Source: Legionella lytica (GTDB taxonomy: Bacteria; Pseudomonadota; Gammaproteobacteria; Legionellales; Legionellaceae). From it: 64,000 nucleotides of DNA. Location: the NCBI RefSeq assembly GCF_023921225.1, contig NZ_CP071527.1, positions 2,074,501-2,138,500 on the forward strand. The letters are read 5' to 3'. The notes below the pieces were generated by a model. That model saw only the letters and a list, made by a program, of their open reading frames with translations. It was not told the DNA's origin and did not search any database. Of the stretch, positions 20,026-31,483 are shown piece after piece (position 1 is the stretch's first letter; each line of letters starts with the position of its first letter). The position numbers and the translations under genes were made by a program.

Positions 20026-21297
20026 ATGACTAATAAAACAGCAAAACTTAGCATTGAAGGCCACGAGACATTAGAATTACCAATTTATACGCCTACTATG
20101 GGTAATGATGTTATCGATATTACTCAACTAGGGTCAAGTGGTGTCTTTACCTTCGATCAAGGTTTTCTTTCTACAGCATCTTGTGAATCTAAAATCACCT
20201 ATATCGATGGTGATGATGGTATTTTGCTGTACAGAGGATATCCAATCGAGCAATTGGCAGAAAAGAAAGATTTCCTTGATGTATGCTATCTCTTATTGAA
20301 TGGTGAATTACCAAATACAACAGAGAAAAAAGACTTTGTAGGTTTGATTAATAACCACACCATGGTACATCAACAAATGTATCAATTCTTAAATGGTTTC
20401 CGACGTGATGCACATCCAATGGCGATTATGGTAGGAATGGTTGGTGCCTTATCTGCGTTTTACCATGATACCATGGACTTAAATAATGCCCATGACCGTT
20501 TTATTTCTGCAATTCGCCTTGTTGCTAAAATGCCTACATTAGCAGCCATGAGTTATAAATACTCCACTGGTTTGCCTTATATGTACCCACAAAACAAAAT
20601 GTCTTATGCAGAAAACTTCTTACATATGATGTTTGGTGTTCCTTCTGAAGACATTACTCCAGACCCTGTTTTAGTTAGAGCATTAGATACTATTTTCATC
20701 TTGCACGCGGATCATGAACAAAACGCATCTACTTCTACTGTTCGTTTAGCTGGCTCAACTGGTGCGAATCCTTTTGCATGTATTTCTGCAGGTATTGGCG
20801 CTCTATGGGGACCCGCTCATGGTGGTGCAAACGAAGCATGCTTGAATATGCTTAAAGAAATTGGTGATGTAAGCCGTATTGATCACTTTATTAAGCGTGC
20901 TAAAGATAAAAACGATTCATTCCGCTTAATGGGTTTTGGCCACCGCGTATACAAGAGTTACGATCCAAGAGCAAAAGTAATGCGTCAAACCTGTTATGAT
21001 GTTTTAGAAGCCGTTGGTGCAAAAGACGAGCCTTTATTCAAACTAGCAATGGAATTAGAGCGTATTGCCCTTGAAGATGATTACTTCATTGAAAAGAAAC
21101 TTTATCCAAACGTGGACTTCTATTCAGGCTTAACATTAAGCGCTATTGGCATTCCAACAAACATGTTTACTGTAATCTTTGCTTTAGCAAGAACTGTAGG
21201 TTGGATGAGTCACTGGATGGAAATGGTTGCTACTAAATCAAGAATTGGTAGACCACGCCAGCTTTATACTGGTGAAAAAACTCGCGACGTTCCTTAG
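20026..21297 (+). CDS. gltA: Citrate synthase (type II)
   Basis: Condenses oxaloacetate and acetyl-CoA at the entry of the TCA cycle. At 423 residues it is the length of hexameric type II enzymes from Gram-negative bacteria. Key segments are [23 protein letters not shown] with an active-site His, [15 protein letters not shown] with the second His, and the Asp in NVDFYSG. An AGGAG ribosome site precedes the ATG. It is a single-gene unit with its own promoter and terminator, divergent from gyrA. Legionella relies on amino acids and the TCA cycle for energy, so strong expression is expected. Confidence 0.98.
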   Translation: MTNKTAKLSIEGHETLELPIYTPTMGNDVIDITQLGSSGVFTFDQGFLSTASCESKITYIDGDDGILLYRGYPIEQLAEKKDFLDVCYLLLNGELPNTTEKKDFVGLINNHTMVHQQMYQFLNGFRRDAHPMAIMVGMVGALSAFYHDTMDLNNAHDRFISAIRLVAKMPTLAAMSYKYSTGLPYMYPQNKMSYAENFLHMMFGVPSEDITPDPVLVRALDTIFILHADHEQNASTSTVRLAGSTGANPFACISAGIGALWGPAHGGANEACLNMLKEIGDVSRIDHFIKRAKDKNDSFRLMGFGHRVYKSYDPRAKVMRQTCYDVLEAVGAKDEPLFKLAMELERIALEDDYFIEKKLYPNVDFYSGLTLSAIGIPTNMFTVIFALARTVGWMSHWMEMVATKSRIGRPRQLYTGEKTRDVP

Positions 21298-21308
21298 TCC
21301 TATTAGAG

Positions 21309-21333
21309 GTAGCCTGCAATGCAGGCTACTTTT
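21309..21333 (+). terminator. Rho-independent terminator of gltA
   Basis: A perfect 9 bp stem (GTAGCCTGC and its complement) with a 3 nt loop, followed by TTTTCTTATTTT. It starts 12 bp after the gltA stop and also lies before the end of the convergent glpK. Confidence 0.9.
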
Positions 21334-21357
21334 CTTATTTTATATCTCAATCCTTCT

Positions 21358-22839
21358 TTATTTTCCCACTCTAATTACTGATGTCATGCCTAGCTTGGAT
21401 AATGCCTGTTGCCATCCTAAATAATCTGCCTCAACTATTTCCCGAGCACGCTCAGGATAAAAACATTGCTCAATAGCACCTACTTCATCAAGTGAACTAA
21501 ATACCCCAGAGCCTAATGCAGCCAATAAAGCAGCTCCTTTCGCCGTAGTTTCTATATCTTTAGGTTTTTGTACCTGCAATTGACATTGATCAGCTAAAAA
21601 CTGTAAAAACCAACTATTAGCAGCCATTCCTCCATCCACACATAATAAAGATAAATCGAGATCACTGTCTTCACGCATACAGGTAAGAACATCTCGCGTT
21701 TGATAACAAACGCCCTCTAATGCCGCTCGTGCAAAATGAGCTCGTGTGCTGGAAAGGGATAAGCCAAACATTGCAGCGCCAGGATCTGAAAACCAATGAG
21801 GCGCTCCCAAACCTGTAAAGGAAGAAACTAAATAAACGCCACCATTACCCTCTAAAGAACGAGCTAAGGTTTCTGTTTCATCGGCATTACTAATAATTTT
21901 CATCTCATCACGTAGCCATTTCACTGTAGTCCCTGCGTGATAAAGGCTTCCTTCCAAACCATAAATGGTCTCGCCCTTAATTTTATAGGCGATGGTTGTT
22001 AATAATTTATGTTGTGATACTACTGGCTTAGGCCCTGTATTTAGTAGTAAGAACCCCCCCGTCCCATAAGTTGCTTTGACCATGCCCGAAGCAACACAAC
22101 CTTGCCCTACTAATGCGGCTTGCTGGTCTCCAGCAACTCCAGTAATCGGTAACTCAATGCCCAACCATTGTTTATCAATTATTCCAAAATGGCTGTCACT
22201 GGCATAAACTTCCGGAAGCACTGATTCAGGAATTGAAAATAGTGCTAATAAATCTTTATCCCATTGCTCTGTTTTAATGTTAAAAAGCATGGTTCTTGAA
22301 GCATTCGTGACATCAGTTAAATGCCGATGCTCTTTCGTTAAGCGCCAAATAAGGAAGCTGTCTATGGTGCCAAATGCTAACTCACCTTTTTCAGCAAGCT
22401 GTCTGGCTTGCGAGTTATTTTGTAATAACCAATTAAGTTTACTGGCCGAAAAATAAGGATCTGGAAGCAAACCTGTTTTTTCCTGAATCACCGATGCTTC
22501 AGAGGAAAATGCCTGGCAATATTCAGCCGTTCTGCGATCTTGCCAGACAATAGCTCGAGCTAGGCAAGTACCGGTATTTTTATCCCAGATAACAGTTGTT
22601 TCCCGTTGATTAGTAATCCCACAGGCAAGAATAGCATCTTGGGGTACTTGAGCAACCACATCACGCAATGCGGTCAATGTTTTACGCCATATTTCCTCAG
22701 GATCATGTTCTACCCATCCTGCCTCAGGATAATACTGAGTTAATGAATACTGACTGCAGGCAACTAATTCACCGCTTAAAGTATAAATCATTGCACGTGT
22801 ACTGCTGGTTCCTTGATCAATAGCAAGTAAATAGTTCAT
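21358..22839 (-). CDS. glpK: Glycerol kinase
   Basis: Phosphorylates glycerol to glycerol 3-phosphate. The 493-residue FGGY-family protein begins with the phosphate motif AIDQGTSSTRA, contains the substrate segment TNQRETTVIWD, has GVAGDQQAALVGQG in the second domain, and ends with the family motif region GGMAANSWFLQFLADQ. It is divergent from glpD with a 73 bp shared control region, so the two genes form a glycerol utilisation unit. No glpF facilitator or glpR repressor is seen in the window. Legionella is reported to use host glycerol. Confidence 0.97.
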   Translation of the reverse strand: MNYLLAIDQGTSSTRAMIYTLSGELVACSQYSLTQYYPEAGWVEHDPEEIWRKTLTALRDVVAQVPQDAILACGITNQRETTVIWDKNTGTCLARAIVWQDRRTAEYCQAFSSEASVIQEKTGLLPDPYFSASKLNWLLQNNSQARQLAEKGELAFGTIDSFLIWRLTKEHRHLTDVTNASRTMLFNIKTEQWDKDLLALFSIPESVLPEVYASDSHFGIIDKQWLGIELPITGVAGDQQAALVGQGCVASGMVKATYGTGGFLLLNTGPKPVVSQHKLLTTIAYKIKGETIYGLEGSLYHAGTTVKWLRDEMKIISNADETETLARSLEGNGGVYLVSSFTGLGAPHWFSDPGAAMFGLSLSSTRAHFARAALEGVCYQTRDVLTCMREDSDLDLSLLCVDGGMAANSWFLQFLADQCQLQVQKPKDIETTAKGAALLAALGSGVFSSLDEVGAIEQCFYPERAREIVEADYLGWQQALSKLGMTSVIRVGK

Positions 22840-24389
22840 CGTCTTGGCATTCCTTGTTTTTTATTACTAGGTTATAGTTATAAGTGTAATCTTTTTTTAT
22901 GGAGACCAAAACATGGATCAAGTTTTTGATGTTGCAATTATTGGTGGCGGCATCAACGGCTGCGGTTGTGCTGCTGATGCGGCCTTAAGAGGCCTGTCTG
23001 TTGTTCTTATAGAACAAGATGATTTGGCTTCCAAAACCTCCTCCAATAGTACTAAGCTTGTCCATGGTGGCTTAAGATATTTGGAAAATTATGAGTTTGC
23101 TTTAGTGAGAAAAGCATTGACCGAACGGCAGCGCCTTTTTGATTTAGCCCCTCACTTGGTGCATGCTCAGCCATTGGTTTTACCCTATGAAGAACACATG
23201 CGCCCATCTTGGTTTCTACGTCTAGGTTTGTTTTTGTATGATCATTTAAGCAGTAAAAATCGCTTACCCAAATGCAAGAGTATTAACAAAAAAAATGAAG
23301 CTCAGTATTTTTCCCCTTTGAAAGAAGGGCTTGAGAGTGGATTTTTATTTTATGACGGTGCCGCTGATGATGCACGCCTAACCATTGCAAATGCACTGCA
23401 AGCAAAACAACATGGTGCAAGCATTCATACACGTTCTACAGTCATCAAAACCCAAGTTATTAATAATTTATGGCATGTAACCGTACAACCACAATCAGGA
23501 ACAGCTTACATCATCCAGGCTAAAGCATTAATCAATGCGGCAGGACCATGGGTTAAATCAGTCGAACAACTCACCCACATCCCTGATCAGCAACAAATTA
23601 GCTTAGTTAAAGGCAGTCATATACTTGTGCCTAAATTATATGAAGGAGACCACGCTTATTTTTTACAGAATGAAGATAAACGCGTTGTTTTTGTCATCCC
23701 CTATCATAGCTACAGCATGATAGGCACTACGGATGTGCCACTCAATGAGCCATTAGATCAAATCCACATTAGTGACGAAGAAATTACTTATTTAATTAAA
23801 TTAGTAAATACGCATTTCAACACGAAAGTATCTGCAAAGGATATCGTCTACACCTGGAGTGGTGTTCGCGCTTTATTAGCCAATGAAGATAAAGAGGCTC
23901 GTGCCTTAAGCCGAGATTATCATTATGAATTTCAAGTTAAACCAGCCCCTATAATTACCATTTATGGGGGGAAAATAACCACTTACAGACAATTGGCAGA
24001 AGAAGCCATCAATAAATTCAGTGCTGTTTTTCCTAATCTAAAACCCTCCATTACCGCAAATGCCCCATTACCCGGAGCGACTTTTGGAACCATGGCTTTT
24101 GCCGAGTATATTCAATATGCACAAAAGAAATATTCATGGATGGATAAAGAATTACTGCATCGCTATTTATATTCCTATGGCAGCTGCATGGAAAAATTTC
24201 TCTCATTGAGCACGAGCGAAAAATCATTAGGGAAGAACTATGGTTCAGGCTTGTACCAGGCTGAAGTAGATTATCTAATATTGGAAGAGTGGGCTCGCAG
24301 TAGCGAGGATGTCCTGAAACGTCGAACCAAGCTTGACTTAACACTGAATGCAGCCAGAAAAAAAGAGCTGGCTGCTTATGTTGAAAGTA

Positions 24390-25453
<1,064 letters not shown>

Positions 25454-25558
25454 TCATCTGAGTATACATCACTTTTATACGTTTATACCCAAGACTGTTT
25501 TAAATATTGGGTCTCTTTTAGATTCTGCTTAAAAAACAAAGCAAAATTTACCATAAAA

Positions 25559-26179
25559 TTAAAACCAGGAATGCCTCTCTAGACTTCCTCGGCAAGAATT
25601 CAGCTGCATTGCATAAAGCTGCGAACGTGCTTTCACTTTACGCGCCACTGGCATTAACCATGCTTTTCTTAAGTAAGATCTACGCATATAACCTCCTACC
25701 CCCTCATGATAAGCGAGATAAAGATTGTAGGCATCCGCACGATTCACTCCAGCTCGTCGATTAGCCTGATTGGCGTACCAACCAATAAAATCAACTCCAT
25801 CAGAAAAGTTATGACGAGAAGATAATAATCCGCCATTATTCTGCTTGTATTCATTCCAAGTCCCATGCAGCGCTTGAGCATAACCTGTCGCTGTTGTAGG
25901 TCTTTTCCAAGGAATAAATCCAAGTAATTTTTTACGTGGCGGCTTTGCATGCGCATCAAATTTTGACTCTTGATGAATAATAGCCATTTGCACTGGAACT
26001 GGAACCTTCCAACGATACTCAACATCTTTAGCATGAGTATACCATTTTGGGTATTCCCTAAATATGTTACAGACATTATTCAAATCTGAAGGAGGTCGGC
26101 TGGCACAGGCAGAAAGCACAGCAACACATAAAGGCAACAATATAAGTTTTAACTTCTTAAATTGAAACAAAGATTCCAT
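25559..26179 (-). CDS. Lipoprotein with lytic transglycosylase (SLT) domain
   Basis: A 206-residue protein with a lipoprotein signal: charged N-terminus, hydrophobic stretch, then LSAC with the lipidated Cys25. The SLT fold follows, with the catalytic glutamate in IIHQESKF (Glu71), then TGYAQALHGTWNEYK, and later NLYLAYHEGVGGY, matching the conserved GLMQ, AYN-type motifs in altered form. It probably cleaves peptidoglycan at the outer membrane. It is short compared with MltC or Slt, lacking the extra domains. The divergent neighbour is the exonuclease at 26321. Confidence 0.85.
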   Translation of the reverse strand: MESLFQFKKLKLILLPLCVAVLSACASRPPSDLNNVCNIFREYPKWYTHAKDVEYRWKVPVPVQMAIIHQESKFDAHAKPPRKKLLGFIPWKRPTTATGYAQALHGTWNEYKQNNGGLLSSRHNFSDGVDFIGWYANQANRRAGVNRADAYNLYLAYHEGVGGYMRRSYLRKAWLMPVARKVKARSQLYAMQLNSCRGSLERHSWF

Positions 26180-26320
26180 AAACGATCAAATAAGAAAAAG
26201 GAAGATATTAACAAATTTAATTCGGACAATCTATGTAAATATAAATTAAATCGCTGTTGCCTCCTTGGTCCGCGTGATACTATTTGCTTTTGCAACTCAC
26301 TAAAATAATAAGCAGTTTCC

Positions 26321-27091
26321 ATGAGCACTCTGGTATTTGATATTGAAACCATTCCGGACATTGAATCCGGGCGTAAGTTATATGATTTACATGGATTATC
26401 TGATAAAGACACCGCTCAAGCGATGTTTGCACTAAGACGTGCTAAGGTAGGAAATGACTTTCTTCCTCATTATTTGCAACGAATATGCGCTATTTCTTTA
26501 GTTCTTAGCCAAGGTTCTAGCGTTAAGGTTTGGTCACTCGGTGATGAGCAATCGGATGAAAAAGAGTTAATTACTCGTTTTTTTGCTGGAATTGATAAAC
26601 ACACCCCTACTTTAGTTAGCTGGAATGGTAGCGGATTTGATTTACCGGTCTTACATTATCGGGCATTACTTCATGGTATTCCTGCACCAACCTATTGGGA
26701 GTCAGGGGAAAATAATCAAGCGTTTCGTTGGAATAATTATCTAAGCCGTTTTCATTACCGTCATATGGACCTTATGGATCTTATTGCCGGATATCAAAAC
26801 AAGGCATTTGCTCCTTTAGATGAACTATCCAGCATGCTAGGTTTTCCCGGGAAAATGGGTATGAGCGGCTCAAAGGTATGGGAGCAATATTTTTCTGGAA
26901 ACATAAAAAGTATTCGTGATTATTGTGAAACAGATGTGTTAAATACTTTTTGTGTGTTTCTACGCTTTGAATTAATCCGTGGGGTAATTAATCAGGATGA
27001 ATACCACAGCTCAATTGAGCGCTTAAAATCGTATTTAAATTCTGAGAGCGAAAAACAACACTTGCAAGAGTTTTTGGGGAATATGGTTTAA
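26321..27091 (+). CDS. Predicted 3'-5' exonuclease, PolB-like DEDD family
   Basis: The 256-residue protein matches the family of stand-alone 3'-5' exonuclease domains related to the proofreading domain of PolB. DEDD motifs are visible: FDIETIPD (Asp7 and Glu9), SWNGSGFDLPVLHYRA in the middle, and DYCETDVLNTFCVFLR near 205, with the final catalytic Asp. No polymerase domain follows. It probably trims single-stranded DNA or RNA; the pathway is unknown. The gene is single, with its own ATG and a divergent neighbour. Confidence 0.85.
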   Translation: MSTLVFDIETIPDIESGRKLYDLHGLSDKDTAQAMFALRRAKVGNDFLPHYLQRICAISLVLSQGSSVKVWSLGDEQSDEKELITRFFAGIDKHTPTLVSWNGSGFDLPVLHYRALLHGIPAPTYWESGENNQAFRWNNYLSRFHYRHMDLMDLIAGYQNKAFAPLDELSSMLGFPGKMGMSGSKVWEQYFSGNIKSIRDYCETDVLNTFCVFLRFELIRGVINQDEYHSSIERLKSYLNSESEKQHLQEFLGNMV

Positions 27092-27292
27092 TGTAGGCCC
27101 CTAGCCTAACATGAGATTGCTAATGTGGTACAATGCCCATTAGGTTTTGGTCCCAATGGACACCAGAAGAATTGGCTGCGCTCATAACTTCTCGGATTTC
27201 GCTATGCTTGCTACATCCAGGCTCCATTTAAAAGTAGCCTGAATGCTTGCAACTAGAAGATCATGAGTGCCATTATGATATGGGCCCAACAT
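27092..27292. other. Intergenic, no gene seen
   Basis: About 200 bp between the convergent exonuclease and F-box genes. There is no reading frame of note. It has a locally different base make-up (CAACATG, TGGGCCCAAC and CTCATAAC segments) that suggests decayed repeat sequence, but I cannot match it to another copy in the window. Confidence 0.3.
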
Positions 27293-28444
27293 TTAAAAAG
27301 CTCGAGGTTTAGGTAACTCAGCCATCGTTCTTTCCAACTCAATAAGCTCCACCGCTTGTGCAAACTCAGAACCATCCAAATGCTCCAAAGTCCGCGCGTA
27401 ACGCTCCTCGCCTAATTTAGCATATTCATTTAAATCAACAGCCGTAGCTTCAAAAGCTAATTGCATCCATGACCATAAAGTAATCCACCATTCAATCACG
27501 GGTTTATATGCCTGGTACCAAGCTAAAACAGACTCGCTCACTAGTCCCTCACCAAAATAAGCTTCTAAATAGATAAATTCCTGTTTTTTAGATAACTTGC
27601 CTTCAATTGCAAAATATGCCAAATCCCACAGGAAATCATTATTGCTTGAATACTCCCAATCAATCTGATAAATCACTTCTCCCTGTTCTGAATCAGTCAA
27701 CATGTAATTAAGTGGTGTTGAATCATTATGACAAGGTACTTTATTAATTTGATAGGCGGAGAAAAGATTTTGTAGCTCATTCATTTTATTAGCAATAAAA
27801 TTTACTCGCTCCGGCAAAGGAAATTCTTTTTCTTCTAACGCCGCTAACAAACCAGCATTACGGGAAAATACATCCGTATCATTTAAAAACTGTTTTGACT
27901 GATGCAGTATCTTTGCTTTTTCTGCAAGGGCCTTTAATATCTCCACTCGCTCTAACCTGGTTTTATCAAGTGGTTTTACATCAGCAATAAACTCAGTAAC
28001 TTGTACTCCTGAATTTCCATTAAAATAAGCCACGGGAACATTCAGTTTTAAATCTGAGGTTTGCTGCGCATTATTTTGCTCATGCTTTCGGTCAACAGAG
28101 AATAATGAGACATCACCAGGAAAACGAACAACCCATCGTTGACGTTTCTCAGACTCATAATTAGCTCCGACAGTAAGCTTGTAGGTCGCATTAGTCATTC
28201 CACCAGCCATTAGTTTGAAACTTAAAACATCTAAAGTTAACTGCGAAAACAGGGGAATTTCATTGATTTGAGGAAGTAAGCTCATGTACTTCTGGGCTAA
28301 TTTCACTAACTCATTCCACTCTTTAGAAACAGTGGATAGATTATGTAACGATTCAGCATCAAGAAAACTTAAAATATAAGCAGCCAAGCCTGTTTTAAGC
28401 TTATATTGAACCCCAGTATTGCTAGTAAAAAAAAGCCATTTCAT
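27293..28444 (-). CDS. licA: F-box protein with choline-kinase/APH-like domain, LicA-type effector
   Basis: The 383-residue protein begins with an F-box-like stretch at about 18-50 (AAYILSFLDAESLHNLS then VSKEWNELV), a eukaryotic module that recruits SKP1-Cullin ubiquitin ligases. The rest is an aminoglycoside/choline-kinase fold: nucleotide-binding lobe near 80-110 (AGGMTNATYKLT), Brenner motif HNDSTPLN at 239-246 with catalytic Asp241, and the metal site Asp262 in IDWEYSS. The combination and position match L. pneumophila LicA (Lpg1408), described as an F-box translocated protein. I chose ATG 28444, which has AAAAGG 7 bp upstream, over the earlier start at 28492. Whether the kinase lobe is active is unknown. 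Confidence 0.75.
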   Translation of the reverse strand: MKWLFFTSNTGVQYKLKTGLAAYILSFLDAESLHNLSTVSKEWNELVKLAQKYMSLLPQINEIPLFSQLTLDVLSFKLMAGGMTNATYKLTVGANYESEKRQRWVVRFPGDVSLFSVDRKHEQNNAQQTSDLKLNVPVAYFNGNSGVQVTEFIADVKPLDKTRLERVEILKALAEKAKILHQSKQFLNDTDVFSRNAGLLAALEEKEFPLPERVNFIANKMNELQNLFSAYQINKVPCHNDSTPLNYMLTDSEQGEVIYQIDWEYSSNNDFLWDLAYFAIEGKLSKKQEFIYLEAYFGEGLVSESVLAWYQAYKPVIEWWITLWSWMQLAFEATAVDLNEYAKLGEERYARTLEHLDGSEFAQAVELIELERTMAELPKPRAF

Positions 28445-28711
28445 GAGATTGCCTTTTGATAGAAAGGCCCGGATTATATAAAATAAAAACAAACAATTAC
28501 AACAAACAGCACTTTAGATCATTAATAAACCACAGGAATAACTAGATGCACATTGATCTGCTGATGAGAATCGAGTACACTATCTTTTAGTTCATTAAAT
28601 AATCATTTAGTCTTGATATAAGCCATTCAATAAAATGCGCATAACGCCTAAAAAACATCAAAGACTTAAGAGCAAAAACAGCAAAACCGCATCAAAAACA
28701 AGGCTTATCTT

Positions 28712-29992
28712 ATGTCCGAACCATTAATTCCGATAACTAAAAAACAGGCTATATTGTTTGCTTGCTTTCTCGTCCTGTATGAGTTCTTAACGTATGTCGC
28801 TAATGACATGATTATGCCGGGGATGATTAGTGTTACCCATGCATTTAACGCGCCAGAATCTGCCGTTGCCACCTCACTTACCATTTATATTCTTGGTGGA
28901 GCCAGCTTACAAATATTTTTAGGTCCCATATCGGATGCCTATGGACGTCGTCCTATGATGCTACTGGGTGCCTGCTTATTCTTTATTTTTACCTTATTTA
29001 TTGCCTGCTCTAACTCAATGAGTCAATTTATGACTGCGCGCTTCTTTGAAGGTATGGGACTATGTTTTATTGGTGTTATTGGCTATGCAACCATTCAAGA
29101 AATTTTTGAGGAAATGGATGCTATTCGTCTTATCTCTATTATGGCTAATGCGACGATTCTTGCGCCGCTATTAGGGCCACTTTTAGGTGCGGTAGTCATT
29201 CATTATACCTCCTGGCGTTATATCTTTATTTCCATTGCTCTATTTGCTTTAGTTGCCCTGTGGGGATTATGGCGTTACATGCCCGAACCTATTGGACAAA
29301 AGAAGAAAAATGGAGAGCTGACTCCTAAAACCAAATTTTCGTCTAAGAAAGTTGTTGCTAATTACAAAACGTTGTTTACCAATAAAGTATTTGTCATGGG
29401 AACCTTAGCTGTCGGTACTGTGGGTATTCCTTGCCTAGCTTGGATTGCTTTGTCCCCCATTATTTTAACACTTGAGGGAAAACTAACCGTAATCCAATAT
29501 GGGCTTTGGCAGCTACCAGTTTTTGGAGCCACAATATTAGGCAACTGGTTTTTGCACAAGCTAACCTATAAGTTTGAAATTAAAAAAATCATTTCTTTAG
29601 GGTGTGTGATTATGATAGTTGGCGCGGTATTAATGTCGGCTCTACCTTATCTGTATGGAAATGACTACCATTACCTGATGCCAGGCATCATTATTTATTT
29701 CTTTGCTCTAAGCGTGATTAATGCACCGCTAAATAGATTCTGCCTCTTTATTACCTCGGTAAGCAAAGGCACCGCCTCAGCATTAGTGAGTCTAAGTGTT
29801 ATGGTTATTGGCGCACTTGGGACCGAAGCAGCAAATATTATCTATAAAGACCATAATAACCTGCACTTTTCGCTGTATTGTAACTTAATACAGCTTGTGT
29901 TCTTTATCTTTGCTGGCTTAGCATTTTGGATGCATAAGCAGGTGGAAAATAAAGAAGTATTAGAGAATATAGAAGCCTGCAAGAATGCCTGA
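28712..29992 (+). CDS. mdfA: MdfA-type multidrug MFS transporter
   Basis: Proton-driven exporter of lipophilic cations and neutral drugs in the inner membrane. The 426-residue, 12-helix protein closely follows E. coli MdfA: LVLYEFLTYVANDMIMPGM in helix 1 keeps the substrate and proton carboxylates (Glu24 and Asp32, matching Glu26 and Asp34), LGPISDAYGRRP is MFS motif A, and RFFEGMGLCFIG is the motif B region. It is a single gene followed by the hairpin at 30000-30035. The natural substrate here is unknown. Confidence 0.88.
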   Translation: MSEPLIPITKKQAILFACFLVLYEFLTYVANDMIMPGMISVTHAFNAPESAVATSLTIYILGGASLQIFLGPISDAYGRRPMMLLGACLFFIFTLFIACSNSMSQFMTARFFEGMGLCFIGVIGYATIQEIFEEMDAIRLISIMANATILAPLLGPLLGAVVIHYTSWRYIFISIALFALVALWGLWRYMPEPIGQKKKNGELTPKTKFSSKKVVANYKTLFTNKVFVMGTLAVGTVGIPCLAWIALSPIILTLEGKLTVIQYGLWQLPVFGATILGNWFLHKLTYKFEIKKIISLGCVIMIVGAVLMSALPYLYGNDYHYLMPGIIIYFFALSVINAPLNRFCLFITSVSKGTASALVSLSVMVIGALGTEAANIIYKDHNNLHFSLYCNLIQLVFFIFAGLAFWMHKQVENKEVLENIEACKNA

Positions 29993-29999
29993 ACAGTGT

Positions 30000-30035
30000 A
30001 GCAACTGTCTTGAATTAAAATTCAGGACAGTTGCT
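30000..30035. terminator. Hairpin between two convergent transporter genes
   Basis: Arms AGCAACTGTCTTGAATT (30000-30016) and its reverse complement at 30019-30035 with one mismatch, and a 2 nt loop. It lies between the convergent mdfA and the next MFS gene and probably stops both. No T-run follows on either side. Its core resembles the hairpin at 60462-60489. Confidence 0.6.
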
Positions 30036-30054
30036 ATTACGGGTAAATAATAGC

Positions 30055-31374
30055 TCACCGCTTTGCAGGATGAGACTCTTTAAGTAAAAATGTTGCGATT
30101 AATAGACTAGCCAAGAAACATAGAGGCATAACCAATAACGCTGTTTGGTAGCCTGATATGCTATATACATAGACTCCATTCACACTGTGTCCAGAATTCG
30201 TATGTTGTAAGATATACCCTACTAACGGTTGGAATATCGCACCGCCAATTAATACGGACAGATTATTAAAACCAGACGCAGTCCCTACATATTCAGCCGT
30301 ATTATTTTCTTTTACAACAGCAAAACTTACTGTTTGACCACCAGCACCTAAGCCTAAAACAAATAAAACAACAGGTGCCCAACCATAAGTAAGCCCAGGC
30401 CAATAAAGAAGTATCAAAGTGGCCACCAATCCTAAAACGGCGCTAGTAACTAACGCAATTCGCCGGCTCTGAATCTTGTCACTAAGCCATCCTAATAGAG
30501 GGCTACCAATTCCAATGCCAATCCAAATCATGCTGCATAAAGCTGAAGCAGAAACCACGCTAATTTGGAATTTTTCTTGAAGAAAAGGAACCCCCCATAA
30601 AGCGGCAAATACGGCGATTGGGGTCCAAATTGCAAATGCATAACCACCGATGATCCAAGTATGTGCATGCTTACATACTGCAACTAATCGTTTCCATTCA
30701 TCGCGAAGATAATGTCCAGGAATTTTCTGATTTTGTTGATCAGGATAATCACGAATATACATCCAGAAGAATGCCGCTAGAATAAAACCAACAAAGGCTA
30801 AGATAAAACTCGCATTACGCCAGCCAACACCCTGGATTAAATAAGCTAAAGGTACTTCACCAAACATTGCTCCAACGGAACTCATTAGCTGAGCAACACC
30901 CGCCAAAATAGCGAAATAATGAGGAGGGAACCAACGTGATACCAACACGAGGACACCGATAAAAGAAAACGCAGAACCAATTCCAATAAGGAAACGCCCG
31001 ATACACGCAGTAAATACGCTATCTGTTGACGCAAAAAATGCGGATCCTAGGGCACATAAAAGAATAGCTACTGTCATTAGCTTTCTAGGACCATAGCGGT
31101 CGTATAAAACCCCTGCTGGCAGCTGAGTAGGCGCATAGGCATAAAAATAAAAGGCGGAGATAAACCCAAATCCTTCCCCGGTAACACCAAAAGTTTTCAT
31201 CATGGGCTCTGCCATAACGCTTGGCGCCACTTGCAAAATAAATTCGTATAAATAAAAGGATGCCGCTAAGAAAAAGATGAAGTACGCTGTTGTTAAACTA
31301 CCCTTTTCTTTTTGATGTGTGTTCTCAGTGTAATATGCGCTCAATTTCAAATCACTCCGTTGTGAATCACTCAT
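30055..31374 (-). CDS. MFS transporter, substrate unknown
   Basis: A 439-residue, 12-helix major facilitator. Helix 1-2 has YLYEFILQVAPSVM, the first loop YDRYGPRKLMT is MFS motif A, and GRFLIGIGSAFSFIG follows in helix 4. The central loop (RDYPDQQNQK) and the second half SDKIQSRRIALV repeat the pattern. It resembles the Legionella/Coxiella group of MFS carriers annotated as nutrient or sugar-acid (D-galactonate-like) transporters, but I cannot assign a substrate. It is convergent to mdfA and lies downstream of the 14 bp-arm hairpin at 31443-31478. Confidence 0.8.
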   Translation of the reverse strand: MSDSQRSDLKLSAYYTENTHQKEKGSLTTAYFIFFLAASFYLYEFILQVAPSVMAEPMMKTFGVTGEGFGFISAFYFYAYAPTQLPAGVLYDRYGPRKLMTVAILLCALGSAFFASTDSVFTACIGRFLIGIGSAFSFIGVLVLVSRWFPPHYFAILAGVAQLMSSVGAMFGEVPLAYLIQGVGWRNASFILAFVGFILAAFFWMYIRDYPDQQNQKIPGHYLRDEWKRLVAVCKHAHTWIIGGYAFAIWTPIAVFAALWGVPFLQEKFQISVVSASALCSMIWIGIGIGSPLLGWLSDKIQSRRIALVTSAVLGLVATLILLYWPGLTYGWAPVVLFVLGLGAGGQTVSFAVVKENNTAEYVGTASGFNNLSVLIGGAIFQPLVGYILQHTNSGHSVNGVYVYSISGYQTALLVMPLCFLASLLIATFLLKESHPAKR

Positions 31375-31442
31375 TTAAGCCTATAGCGATTTACTTTGTC
31401 AATATGGTTTTGTTAGATTTATAGGTTTGCTTAGATGAAATT

Positions 31443-31478
31443 CGTAGCCCGTATTAGCCCAGTGTAATACGGGCTACG
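31443..31478. terminator. Strong hairpin after anmK
   Basis: Perfect 14 bp inverted repeat (CGTAGCCCGTATTA and its complement) around an 8 nt loop, 5 bp beyond the anmK stop. It is GC-rich with a weak AATTT tail in the leftward direction. It could be a terminator or a copy of a REP-like palindrome. Confidence 0.6.
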
Positions 31479-31483
31479 TCTCA

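Noticed and set aside
22840..22912. Promoter boxes between glpK and glpD
   Set aside because: TTGTTT with TATAAG has a 19 bp spacer and TATAGT a 13 bp spacer; neither is good enough to annotate.
25744..26076. 110-codon frame within the SLT lipoprotein gene
   Set aside because: Same strand, other frame, inside a gene with clear lipobox and catalytic motifs.
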